64,000 bases of DNA from SIG440 sp045591035 (GTDB lineage: Bacteria; Bacillota; Clostridia; Monoglobales; Monoglobaceae), in assembly GCA_045591035.1 (NCBI GenBank), contig JAZNSG010000048.1, positions 13,267 to 77,266 on the forward strand, given 5' to 3'. The notes beneath the pieces are model-generated. The model saw only the letters and a program-made list of their open reading frames with translations, did not search any database and was not told the origin of the DNA. The position numbers were made by a program, and so were the translations under genes. This document shows, in pieces, positions 44,193 through 51,525 of the stretch (the stretch's first letter is position 1; the number at the start of each line of letters is the position of its first letter).

Positions 44193-44231
44193 AAAAACAG
44201 CTCAAAAAATGTCTTTTTTTGAGCTGTTTTT
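44193..44231 (-). terminator. Terminator after the TIGR04086-like gene
   Basis: The hairpin is the same as in repeat 1, placed 20 nt after the stop of the membrane protein gene on the minus strand. Confidence 0.88.
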
Positions 44232-44250
44232 AAATCTGTAAGAAATACAA

Positions 44251-44676
44251 TTATTTGTGACGTTTCTGGACTTTTGTGTTGATGCCGATTATGCCACCCA
44301 CAGCACCACAAAGAAGTCCAATTACAGCCGCCGTAAGAAAAGAGCCCCCAAAATCCATATTTTTTGAAATCAGATTTCCAAGCAAACAGAGCAAAAAGGT
44401 ATATATCACCCCACACCCCGCACCAAAGAATATTCCCTTGCTGTCAAAGTGTCTCCCGGCCATAAGTCCGGCAAAAAGAGTGCCGATTGCTGTTATGATG
44501 TTTGCGGTGATAGTGATACCCTTGTCTGAAAATGCTTTGAAGGTTGCAATAAGGGCTGAAGGAAACAAAAGGAGAATTGAGATTATGTAGGCAATTACTA
44601 CTGCTTTCAGCATATATAAGACACCATCAAGCAATCCGGATGATTCCGTTTTATAGTTTTGACTGGAATTAAACAA
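44251..44676 (-). CDS. Small membrane protein (TIGR04086/YrzE-like)
   Basis: This 141-aa protein has four hydrophobic helices (about 20-42, 55-75, 83-105, 112-135) and the family-like AGLMAGRHFDSKGIFFGAGCGVIY segment (read in parts). Proteins of this group commonly sit beside yajC and sec genes in Firmicutes; their role is unknown. The start codon is TTG 44676, with gaggaggt 6 nt upstream. That ribosome site is inside a large terminator-like hairpin. Confidence 0.75.
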   Translation of the reverse strand: MFNSSQNYKTESSGLLDGVLYMLKAVVIAYIISILLLFPSALIATFKAFSDKGITITANIITAIGTLFAGLMAGRHFDSKGIFFGAGCGVIYTFLLCLLGNLISKNMDFGGSFLTAAVIGLLCGAVGGIIGINTKVQKRHK

Positions 44677-44733
44677 AAAAAGACCTCCTCTTTGTATTCA
44701 TATATCAAATGTATATGAATGAAAGAGGAGGGT
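44677..44733 (-). promoter_or_regulatory. Terminator-like hairpin containing the next gene's ribosome-binding site
   Basis: On the minus strand a stem of about 19 bp with one bulge is formed: CCTCCTCTTT and ATTCATATA pair with their complements at 44684-44704 and 44712-44731, loop 7 nt. It is followed by TCTTTTTTT. It lies 20 nt after the yajC stop, so it can end that transcript. Its 3' arm is GAGGAGG, the only good Shine-Dalgarno of the TTG-started gene. The hairpin would both stop transcription and hide the ribosome site. Confidence 0.8.
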
Positions 44734-44753
44734 TATTACGATTCAACTTTAAA

Positions 44754-45137
44754 TTATTCTTCAGTAGCTTCGATTTCTTCGGTTTTTTCTTCTGCACCAC
44801 GCTTGAGAAAACGAGAAACGGCAGAACGGTCAACGGTAATAAAGGATTTGTTTGTACCAATGCCTGATTCAAGAACAAAAAGGTCGTCTTTTATTCTTAC
44901 AATTTTTCCGTGGATGCCGCCGATTGTAGCAACTTCATCATTAACCTTGAGAGAAGCAAGCATATTTTTGAGCTCTTTTTCCTTCTTTTTCTGGGGTCTG
45001 ATAAGGATGAAGTAGAACACTGCAATCATAAGGATAAGGGGAAGGAATGCCACAATTCCGCCACCTGCAGCTGCACTACCATTTGCAGCAGGAGCAGTAG
45101 TAGTTGCTGCTGAAACTGTTGTAAATAAGAAATTCAT
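44754..45137 (-). CDS. yajC: Preprotein translocase accessory subunit YajC
   Basis: This single-pass protein is associated with SecDF. One helix (about 28-46) ends in FYFILIRPQKKKEKEL, the family signature, followed by the cytoplasmic domain VNDEVATIGGIHGKIVRI. The N-terminal 27 residues are Ala/Thr/Gly-rich and outside. At 127 aa it is slightly long. The ATG follows taggaggt. Confidence 0.95.
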   Translation of the reverse strand: MNFLFTTVSAATTTAPAANGSAAAGGGIVAFLPLILMIAVFYFILIRPQKKKEKELKNMLASLKVNDEVATIGGIHGKIVRIKDDLFVLESGIGTNKSFITVDRSAVSRFLKRGAEEKTEEIEATEE

Positions 45138-45170
45138 TTAAATTACCTCCTAAAACTTGTAATGCAAAGT

Positions 45171-45199
45171 ATTATAACCCTTTTTTATTAATTTTGCAA
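45171..45199 (-). promoter_or_regulatory. Sigma-A promoter of yajC
   Basis: Minus strand: TTGCAA (45199-45194), 17 nt, TATAAT (45176-45171). yajC can thus be expressed separately from tgt. Confidence 0.78.
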
Positions 45200-45233
45200 G
45201 GGGAAAAGAAAATTTTTACAAATAATTTAAAAA

Positions 45234-46364
45234 TTAAATTCTTTGAGACAGCTTTTCGATGTTTTCTGCTCTGAATGTTTCAAACCTGTTTTCATCGAGG
45301 GCTGAGCGAATGTCTGCTGCTAATTTATTGTAAAAATGTAAATTGTGAATAACAGCCAGACGAAGAGCAAGTATCTCATTCGCTTTGAAAAGATGTCGAA
45401 GATAGCCTTTTGAAAAGTTTCTGCAGGTGTGACAAGTACAGTTCGGATCAAGGGGAGAGTCATCCCGTTCGTATTTTGCATTATTAATATTCACTATCCC
45501 GAGTGAAGTGAAAAGAGTACCGTGTCTTGCATTCCGGCTTGGCATTACACAGTCGAAAAAGTCAATGCCGCGCCATACCCCTTCAATTATGTTCTCGGGA
45601 GTGCCAACTCCCATAAGGTATCGGGGTTTGTTTTCAGGGGCAAAAGGTTCAACTGCTTCAATTATGTCGTACATTACCTCAGCAGGCTCACCAACAGCCA
45701 AACCACCTATGGCATACCCATCAAGGTCAAGGTCGGTAATCTGTTTCATATTTTCAATTCTGAGGTCTTTGTAAGTGCTTCCTTGATTGATACCAAAAAG
45801 CATTTGATGAGGGTTAATTGTGTCATTGAGGGAGTTAAGACGCTGCATTTCGGCTTTGCAACGTTTGAGCCAACGAACAGTCATTTCTGATGAAGCTTTG
45901 GCGTAATCTTTTTCACATGGATTCTCCACACATTCGTCAAATGCCATTGCTATGGTTGAGGCAAGATTTGATTGGATTTGCATACTTTCTTCAGGTCCCA
46001 TAAAAATCTTTCTTCCGTCAATGTGTGATGAAAAATAAACGCCTTCTTCTTTGACTTTCCGAAGCTTTGCCAAAGAAAAAACCTGAAAGCCACCACTGTC
46101 GGTAAGAATTGGTCTGTCCCAATTCATAAACTTGTGCAAACCGCCTAAGGATTTAACTACCTCGTCTCCGGGACGGAGGTGGAGGTGATAGGTGTTTGAA
46201 AGCTCCACCTGGCAGCCAACAGCTTTCAGGTCGTGAGCATCAAGACCGCCTTTGATTGCAGCGGCAGTACCCACATTCATAAAAACGGGAGTTTGTACAG
46301 TGCCATGAACTGTATGAAATTCACCTCTGCGGGCATTTCCTTCTTTTTTTATAAGTTTAAACAT
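45234..46364 (-). CDS. tgt: tRNA-guanine transglycosylase
   Basis: This enzyme swaps guanine 34 for the queuosine precursor preQ1 in GUN-anticodon tRNAs. The 376-aa TIM barrel has DSGGFQVFSL with the early catalytic Asp, GGLAVGEP and FDCVMPSRNARHG with the nucleophilic Asp. It also has the zinc ligands CTCHTC with a later His. It is co-directional with queA, 53 nt apart, so the two final tRNA steps of queuosine synthesis are paired. Confidence 0.97.
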   Translation of the reverse strand: MFKLIKKEGNARRGEFHTVHGTVQTPVFMNVGTAAAIKGGLDAHDLKAVGCQVELSNTYHLHLRPGDEVVKSLGGLHKFMNWDRPILTDSGGFQVFSLAKLRKVKEEGVYFSSHIDGRKIFMGPEESMQIQSNLASTIAMAFDECVENPCEKDYAKASSEMTVRWLKRCKAEMQRLNSLNDTINPHQMLFGINQGSTYKDLRIENMKQITDLDLDGYAIGGLAVGEPAEVMYDIIEAVEPFAPENKPRYLMGVGTPENIIEGVWRGIDFFDCVMPSRNARHGTLFTSLGIVNINNAKYERDDSPLDPNCTCHTCRNFSKGYLRHLFKANEILALRLAVIHNLHFYNKLAADIRSALDENRFETFRAENIEKLSQRI

Positions 46365-46417
46365 ATTCTTTACCTTTTCTTTTATTTATTCTGATTTTTT
46401 GCATAACGGACTGCCTT

Positions 46418-47443
46418 TTATTCAATGAACATTGCATCACCAAAACTGAAAAATCGGTATTTTTCATTAATTGCCTCGGTGTATGCTTTCATGATTGAAT
46501 CCCGGTCATAAAGAGCCGAAATAAGCATCAAAAGGGTTGATTCAGGCAAATGAAAATTGGTAATAAGTGAATCAACTGTCTTAAATTTGTAGCCGGGGTA
46601 GATAAAGATGGAAGTATCCCCCGAACCGGGAATTACTGTACCGTCATCGTGACAGCTGCTCTCTAAGGTGCGGACAGAGGTTGTGCCAACACAAATAATT
46701 CTGCCGCCACTTTTTTTAGTTTCGTTTATTGTCCGGGCGGTTTCTTCGGAAATTTCAAAGTATTCAGAGTGCATTTTGTGTTCTTCAATTGTGTCAACGG
46801 ACACCGGTCTGAATGTGCCAAGTCCCACATGAAGGGTGACAAATGCTGTTTTTACACCTTTAAGGCGAAGCTTTTCAAGAAGATCGTCCGTAAAATGAAG
46901 TCCTGCTGTAGGAGCTGCCGCAGACCCCTCAATTTTTGAGTACACGGTCTGGTAGCGATTTCTGTCCTGGAGCTTTTCTTTTATATAAGGAGGAAGAGGC
47001 ATTTCTCCCAATTTATCCAAAAGTTCTTCCCAAACACCATCAAATTCAAAACGGACAATGCGGTTTCCGTCATCCCGAACCTCAACGACTTCGGCTTTCA
47101 ATAGCCTGTCACCGAAAACAAAGCGACTACCGACCTTTGCTTTTTTACCGGGTTTCAGGATAACCTCCCAAAGGTCAATTCCCAGACGTTTAAGAAGAAG
47201 AAATTCTATTTTACCGCCGCTTCCCTCTTTTACGCCATAAAGACGTGCAGGGATAACTCTTGTGTTATTTAAAACAAGGCAATCTCCTGGATTCAGATAC
47301 TCTGAAATGTCATAAAAATGCTTGTGGGAAATCTCTCCCGTTTTTCGGTTTAAGACCATAAGCCTTGAGGCTGTACGGTCTTTAAGTGGAGTTTGAGCAA
47401 TCAGCTCAGGTGGTAAATCATAGTAGAAATCTTTTATGTTCAA
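46418..47443 (-). CDS. queA: S-adenosylmethionine:tRNA ribosyltransferase-isomerase
   Basis: QueA moves the ribosyl part of S-adenosylmethionine onto preQ1-modified tRNA, giving epoxyqueuosine. The 341-aa protein shows DYDLPPELIAQTPL-like FYYDLPPELIAQTP at the N-terminus, VLNNTRVIPARLYG, AAPTAGLHFT and the C-terminal ITNFHLPESTLLMLISA, all diagnostic. The ribosome site aaaggt is farther than usual from the ATG (about 18 nt), which could lower translation. Confidence 0.96.
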   Translation of the reverse strand: MNIKDFYYDLPPELIAQTPLKDRTASRLMVLNRKTGEISHKHFYDISEYLNPGDCLVLNNTRVIPARLYGVKEGSGGKIEFLLLKRLGIDLWEVILKPGKKAKVGSRFVFGDRLLKAEVVEVRDDGNRIVRFEFDGVWEELLDKLGEMPLPPYIKEKLQDRNRYQTVYSKIEGSAAAPTAGLHFTDDLLEKLRLKGVKTAFVTLHVGLGTFRPVSVDTIEEHKMHSEYFEISEETARTINETKKSGGRIICVGTTSVRTLESSCHDDGTVIPGSGDTSIFIYPGYKFKTVDSLITNFHLPESTLLMLISALYDRDSIMKAYTEAINEKYRFFSFGDAMFIE

Positions 47444-47470
47444 AGTATATTCTTACCTTTCAATTCAATA

Positions 47471-49081
47471 TTAATAAGCTTGTTCAAGATGTGTATCTGT
47501 ATAATAGTGAGTCAGAATTTCGTCATATGTAAATCCGGCCTGGGCCATTCCTTTTGCTCCGTATTGGCTCATTCCTACGCCGTGTCCCCAACCCTCGCCA
47601 CTAAAGACAAAAGTGTCATGAGAGCCTTGTGCTTTCACTGTGCTGTAGAATTTGTTTGTTTTTCCGTCGTACGAGCTGAGCTGACCCGAAATTTGTGAAA
47701 GACTGTTTCCCTTTGAAAGAAGCCACACTGTACCAAGAGTTTGAGCTTTTGTGGTTTTTCCGTCTGTGATATAGACAACGGGTTTGGTTTCGACGCCGCC
47801 TCTTGAAACAGTATATCGTTGGCTGTAGGTAGCCTCGCTGAAGATGCTTCGACACGCCTCCCGCTCAAAGGTTTTTGAACCATTTGTGCCGGAAACCAAA
47901 AGCTTCAGAACACTGCCTGATGGTGTTGTTTCAACAACCGTAATATTAGTCACATCACCGATATTATATCCGCGACTGTTCATGATTTCCGTAACCCGTT
48001 GAACAGTCAGGGATTTTGTCCATTTTCCGTTGTATATATTTTCGGTATCTTCATAGGGGTTTTCTACACTTACCAGGTATGGAAAAGGCGTTCCCCAGAC
48101 ATTTTCAACACTTTCGGTATATGCCCCCATAGAAGAAGAATAGACTGCCTGAACAAGGGTATCTTCATAGAAAAGTAATTCACCACGTGTTTCATCAACT
48201 GCTGTATGGACACTTTCGGATTGGTCGGCAGTGGTGGCATATGCCTGACAGCAGACCGTTCTGCAAACGTCAAATCCATAGTTTTTGTGATAATTTATTC
48301 TGCCAAGGGCAAAATTACGTGCGCAAACAGCCTGAGCCTTAAGTGCTTCAACTTCCCACGAAGGTGACATTTCACGGCATACAACACTGTAAAGATAGGA
48401 CTCAACAGGAATAATGTTTGTTACTGCCAGGTTTGATGAATTAAGAATCTTACACTCAAAACCACCGCGGTATGTACCTTTTGCTGAACCGGATATGGTC
48501 AGCAGTGCATCATGATTCTCGTAATCGTAATGGTATATTCCGAGCGTTTTAGCACTATCATCTGTTAAAAAAATCGGTTTATTTTTACCTGTGTTAAAAA
48601 CACATACAGCTTTTTGGGATACTGACAAAGGAGTTCCCTTTATGCTCAGATTTTCTGCAGCCCAAAGAGCGTCGTTGTTGTTTTTATATATGCCGCCTAA
48701 AGCTATGTATTCAGAGTTTATAAATGCCGGAAAAGCTTCTATGCCCGAAGCCTTCAAACTTTCAACAGATTGGATAAGCTCTTCGATAGTTGTATGTGCT
48801 GAATACTTAACGTGGTATGCAGGTCCGGATTCCGCAGTATCAGGCCGCACGTTGACAGAGACAACAGACGTGCTGACTACCGGTATGAAATCCCGTTCAT
48901 CAACAAGTCCGACAGAAAAACCGTCAGTTGAGTCTATGGTCAAGGAATTTACCTCGGTAGAACCATAGTATATACCAACTCTCAGGGTGTCTTCATAGTC
49001 TTTAGCGCCAACGTTGATGAAAAGTATTGAAACCAACAAGACACATATTATTAAACTCAGAATAAGAAAGTGTTTTTTCAT
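47471..49081 (-). CDS. SpoIID/LytB-domain exported protein
   Basis: This putative septal peptidoglycan hydrolase is of the SpoIID type (lytic transglycosylase needed for engulfment). Residues 1-26 are a signal peptide or anchor. A long extra N-terminal part (about 30-190) resembles a SPOR-like region (THTTIEELIQSVESLKASGIEAF pattern). The SpoIID domain has PVESYLYSVVCREMSPSWEVEALKAQAVCARNFAL (read in parts), with the conserved Glu near REMSP, and ends GEGWGHGVGMSQYGAKGMA. At 536 aa it is longer than canonical SpoIID, so a vegetative LytB-like role is possible. It precedes queA-tgt on the same strand. Confidence 0.85.
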   Translation of the reverse strand: MKKHFLILSLIICVLLVSILFINVGAKDYEDTLRVGIYYGSTEVNSLTIDSTDGFSVGLVDERDFIPVVSTSVVSVNVRPDTAESGPAYHVKYSAHTTIEELIQSVESLKASGIEAFPAFINSEYIALGGIYKNNNDALWAAENLSIKGTPLSVSQKAVCVFNTGKNKPIFLTDDSAKTLGIYHYDYENHDALLTISGSAKGTYRGGFECKILNSSNLAVTNIIPVESYLYSVVCREMSPSWEVEALKAQAVCARNFALGRINYHKNYGFDVCRTVCCQAYATTADQSESVHTAVDETRGELLFYEDTLVQAVYSSSMGAYTESVENVWGTPFPYLVSVENPYEDTENIYNGKWTKSLTVQRVTEIMNSRGYNIGDVTNITVVETTPSGSVLKLLVSGTNGSKTFEREACRSIFSEATYSQRYTVSRGGVETKPVVYITDGKTTKAQTLGTVWLLSKGNSLSQISGQLSSYDGKTNKFYSTVKAQGSHDTFVFSGEGWGHGVGMSQYGAKGMAQAGFTYDEILTHYYTDTHLEQAY

Positions 49082-49188
49082 AGTAAATCAGTCCTTAAAG
49101 GAGTCGTGTATTTTCACATTAATTAATCTTCGACAAAAATTGACGAAAATCCTTTAAATAAATGTTAAAATTGTGTTACAAAAAATAA

Positions 49189-49217
49189 TTGACATTACCT
49201 TGAAGATGGAATATAAT
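49189..49217 (+). promoter_or_regulatory. Sigma-A promoter of asd
   Basis: Perfect TTGACA (49189-49194), 17 nt, perfect TATAAT (49212-49217), about 40 nt before the start codon. Confidence 0.93.
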
Positions 49218-49256
49218 AAACTAATTAATAATTAATTTGTGTAGGAGGACTAATTC

Positions 49257-50339
49257 ATGAAAAAATATAATGTAGGAATTATTGGTGCCACAGGTATGGT
49301 AGGACAAAGGTTTATTACCTTGCTTTCAGGTCATCCGTGGTTTAATATTGTTCTTTTGGCAGCATCTTCAAGAAGTGCGGGAAAAACGTATGTTGAAGCA
49401 GTAGGAAATCGTTGGGCAATGAAAACTGAAATCCCTGAGAATATAAAGGGTATGGTTGTTCTTGATGCAACTGCTGATATTGAAAAGATTGCGGCTGAGG
49501 TTGACTTTGTTTTCTGTGCTGTGGATATGAAAAAGGACGAAATAAGAGCACTTGAAGAAGCTTATGCAAAGGCAGAGTGCCCGGTTGTTTCAAACAATTC
49601 AGCACACAGACACACAAGCGATGTTCCTATGATTATTCCCGAAATCAATCCTGAACATGCAGAAATCATAGAAGCTCAGAAAAAGAGACTGGGTACAAAA
49701 CGCGGATTTGTATCTGTTAAATCAAACTGCTCTCTCCAGAGTTATGTTCCTGCACTTCATCCCCTTAAGAAATTTGGTATAAAAAATGTTTTGGCTTGTA
49801 CATACCAGGCTATTTCCGGTGCGGGTAAGACTTTTGAAACATGGCCTGAAATGGTGGATAATGTTATTCCGTTCATAGGTGGCGAAGAAGAAAAGAGTGA
49901 AGTTGAGCCACTTAAGATTTGGGGCGAAATTAAGGGCGATGAAATTGTTGACGCAACTTCTCCTGCAATTACAACTCAGTGCCTTCGTGTTCCTGTTTCG
50001 GATGGACATACCGCTGCTGTTTTTGTCAGCTTTGAGAACAAGCCCTCAATTGAAGAGATAAAAGAGGCATGGAAATCCTTTAAAGGTGAACCGCAAGACC
50101 TTGAACTTCCTTCAGCTCCCAAGCAGTTCCTTAACTATTTTGAAGAGGACAATCGTCCTCAGGCAAAGCTTGACAGAGATATGGAAGGCGGAATGGCAGT
50201 TTCAATCGGACGTCTCCGTGAAGACAGCCAGTATGATTACAAGTTTGTATGTCTTTCTCATAATACCCTTCGTGGTGCAGCAGGCGGAGCTGTGCTTATG
50301 GCAGAACTTCTTGCGGCAAAGGGCTATTTTGATAAATAA
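49257..50339 (+). CDS. asd: Aspartate-semialdehyde dehydrogenase
   Basis: This enzyme reduces aspartyl phosphate to the semialdehyde, the branch point to lysine/DAP, threonine and methionine. The NADP motif is GIIGATGMVGQRF. The catalytic cysteine is in SVKSNCSLQ, and the base His in VPVSDGHTAAVFV. Length (360 aa) and these motifs fit the archaeal/fungal-type subgroup, which some Clostridia also use. The ATG follows aggagg. dapB is downstream on the same strand. Confidence 0.95.
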   Translation: MKKYNVGIIGATGMVGQRFITLLSGHPWFNIVLLAASSRSAGKTYVEAVGNRWAMKTEIPENIKGMVVLDATADIEKIAAEVDFVFCAVDMKKDEIRALEEAYAKAECPVVSNNSAHRHTSDVPMIIPEINPEHAEIIEAQKKRLGTKRGFVSVKSNCSLQSYVPALHPLKKFGIKNVLACTYQAISGAGKTFETWPEMVDNVIPFIGGEEEKSEVEPLKIWGEIKGDEIVDATSPAITTQCLRVPVSDGHTAAVFVSFENKPSIEEIKEAWKSFKGEPQDLELPSAPKQFLNYFEEDNRPQAKLDRDMEGGMAVSIGRLREDSQYDYKFVCLSHNTLRGAAGGAVLMAELLAAKGYFDK

Positions 50340-50353
50340 ATAAAACGGAATCA

Positions 50354-50385
50354 AAAGCGTGCAGAAATCGTTTCTGCACACTTTT
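50354..50385 (+). terminator. Hairpin between asd and dapB
   Basis: GTGCAGAAA (50359-50367), loop TCG, TTTCTGCAC (50371-50379) with outer AAAAG/CTTTT pairs. The T run is short, so it may be a partial terminator that lowers dapB relative to asd. Confidence 0.6.
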
Positions 50386-50418
50386 GCATATGGGATTTTA
50401 AGAATGAGGTGAAAACAA

Positions 50419-51174
50419 ATGATAAATATACTCCTTTGCGGAGCTAATGGAAAGATGGGCAATGCGGTACAACGTGTTGTTGAAAGTCAGGACAACGTGA
50501 ATATTGTTGCGGGTTTTGATATAAACACCCACTCGGATGGTTTCCCTGTTTATGATAAATTGAGCATGGTTTCGGAAAAGATAGATTGCATAATTGACTT
50601 TTCACATCCGTCTTTGACTGACGAGATACTTGATTATGCAAAGGATAACAAAATTCCTGCAGTTATTTGCACAACGGGACTCTCGAAAGACCAGATTTCA
50701 AAGCTTGAGTTTTATTCAAAATCTACGCCGATTTTCTTTTCTGCCAATATGTCAATTGGCATCAATTTGATTATTGACCTTGTTTGTAAGGCTTCAAGGG
50801 TGCTTGAAGAAAACTTCGATATTGAAATAATAGAAAAGCATCACAATCAAAAGATTGATGCACCCAGCGGCACTGCTCTTGCTATTGCAGATGCCATTTC
50901 GGATACTGTTGCTTTCAATCCCAAATATATGTTTGACAGACATTCTGTGAGACAAAAGAGAGACAAAGATGAAATAGGAATCCACGCAGTTCGCGGTGGG
51001 AATATTGTTGGAGAACACAGTGTTATTTTTGCTGGTACTGATGAAGTGATTGAGATAAAACATTCAGCAACCTCAAAGGAGGTATTTGCTGTTGGTGCTG
51101 TTCGGGCTGCTATGTTCATGAAAGGGAAGCCAGCTGGGCTTTACAGCATGACTGAACTAATAAAAGAACAGTAA
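50419..51174 (+). CDS. dapB: 4-hydroxy-tetrahydrodipicolinate reductase
   Basis: DapB makes tetrahydrodipicolinate, the substrate of Ddh. The 251-aa protein shows the Rossmann motif LLCGANGKMGNAV, CTTGLSKDQ, the catalytic HHNQKIDAPSGTAL and a C-terminal dimer domain ending KPAGLYSMTELI. The ATG follows atgaggtg. DapA is not obviously in this window unless the aldolase at 39.9 kb serves. Confidence 0.95.
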   Translation: MINILLCGANGKMGNAVQRVVESQDNVNIVAGFDINTHSDGFPVYDKLSMVSEKIDCIIDFSHPSLTDEILDYAKDNKIPAVICTTGLSKDQISKLEFYSKSTPIFFSANMSIGINLIIDLVCKASRVLEENFDIEIIEKHHNQKIDAPSGTALAIADAISDTVAFNPKYMFDRHSVRQKRDKDEIGIHAVRGGNIVGEHSVIFAGTDEVIEIKHSATSKEVFAVGAVRAAMFMKGKPAGLYSMTELIKEQ

Positions 51175-51188
51175 ATTTTGTCAGTCTA

Positions 51189-51217
51189 TTGACTTTTTTT
51201 GAGAAATATGGGATAAT
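51189..51217 (+). promoter_or_regulatory. Sigma-A promoter of the lysine riboswitch transcript
   Basis: TTGACT (51189-51194), 17 nt, GATAAT (51212-51217). It places the start of RNA just before the riboswitch. Confidence 0.75.
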
Positions 51218-51228
51218 AATGCATAATG

Positions 51229-51392
51229 AATGGTAGAGGCGCAGTGTTTATAAGTAACACAGTTTAATGTCGGGTGCAAAACTCTGTGTAAAAGGAAACA
51301 TTGCCGAAATAGCTGAACTGCCCGGGGTTCAGCGGTTGGGATGCAACAAAATATGTTGTATACTGTCACGTTTGTGGAGAGCTATCTGACCT
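51229..51392 (+). promoter_or_regulatory. Lysine riboswitch (L box)
   Basis: The conserved core blocks of the lysine riboswitch occur in order. GGTAGAGGCGCAG begins at 51231. A helix with AGTAACACAG follows, then AAGGAAACATTGCCGAA near 51292-51307, a GCTGAAC...GTTCAGC stem, GGTTGGGATGCAA, CTGTCACG and TGGAGAGCTATCTG. A terminator follows. Binding of lysine in such RNAs promotes termination. Its target here is the NhaC-family gene, not the dapB gene in front of it. Confidence 0.93.
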
Positions 51393-51413
51393 ATGTTTAA
51401 TGTAAATTCCCTC

Positions 51414-51446
51414 AACCGAAGCATTCATATTGCTTCGGTTTTTTTT
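51414..51446 (+). terminator. Riboswitch-controlled terminator
   Basis: AACCGAAGCA (51414-51423) pairs with TGCTTCGGTT (51431-51440), then a run of T. It is the expression platform of the lysine riboswitch. Confidence 0.92.
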
Positions 51447-51525
51447 GTAAAGAGGAGAAAAAGATTGAAAAAAATAAAAATAATATATATTTAGCCGTAA
51501 TACGGCAGAACGGAGAGATTTTCAT

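Larger units (their letters stand above)
44152..44235. repeat. Promoter-terminator direct repeat, copy 2
   Basis: This is the partner of 43168-43250. It carries the terminator of the small membrane protein gene and the promoter of the SecD paralogue. Confidence 0.9.

Noticed and set aside
47444..47470. preQ1 riboswitch in front of queA/tgt
   Set aside because: The gap between the SpoIID-like gene and queA is only 27 nt and holds no pseudoknot-like sequence.
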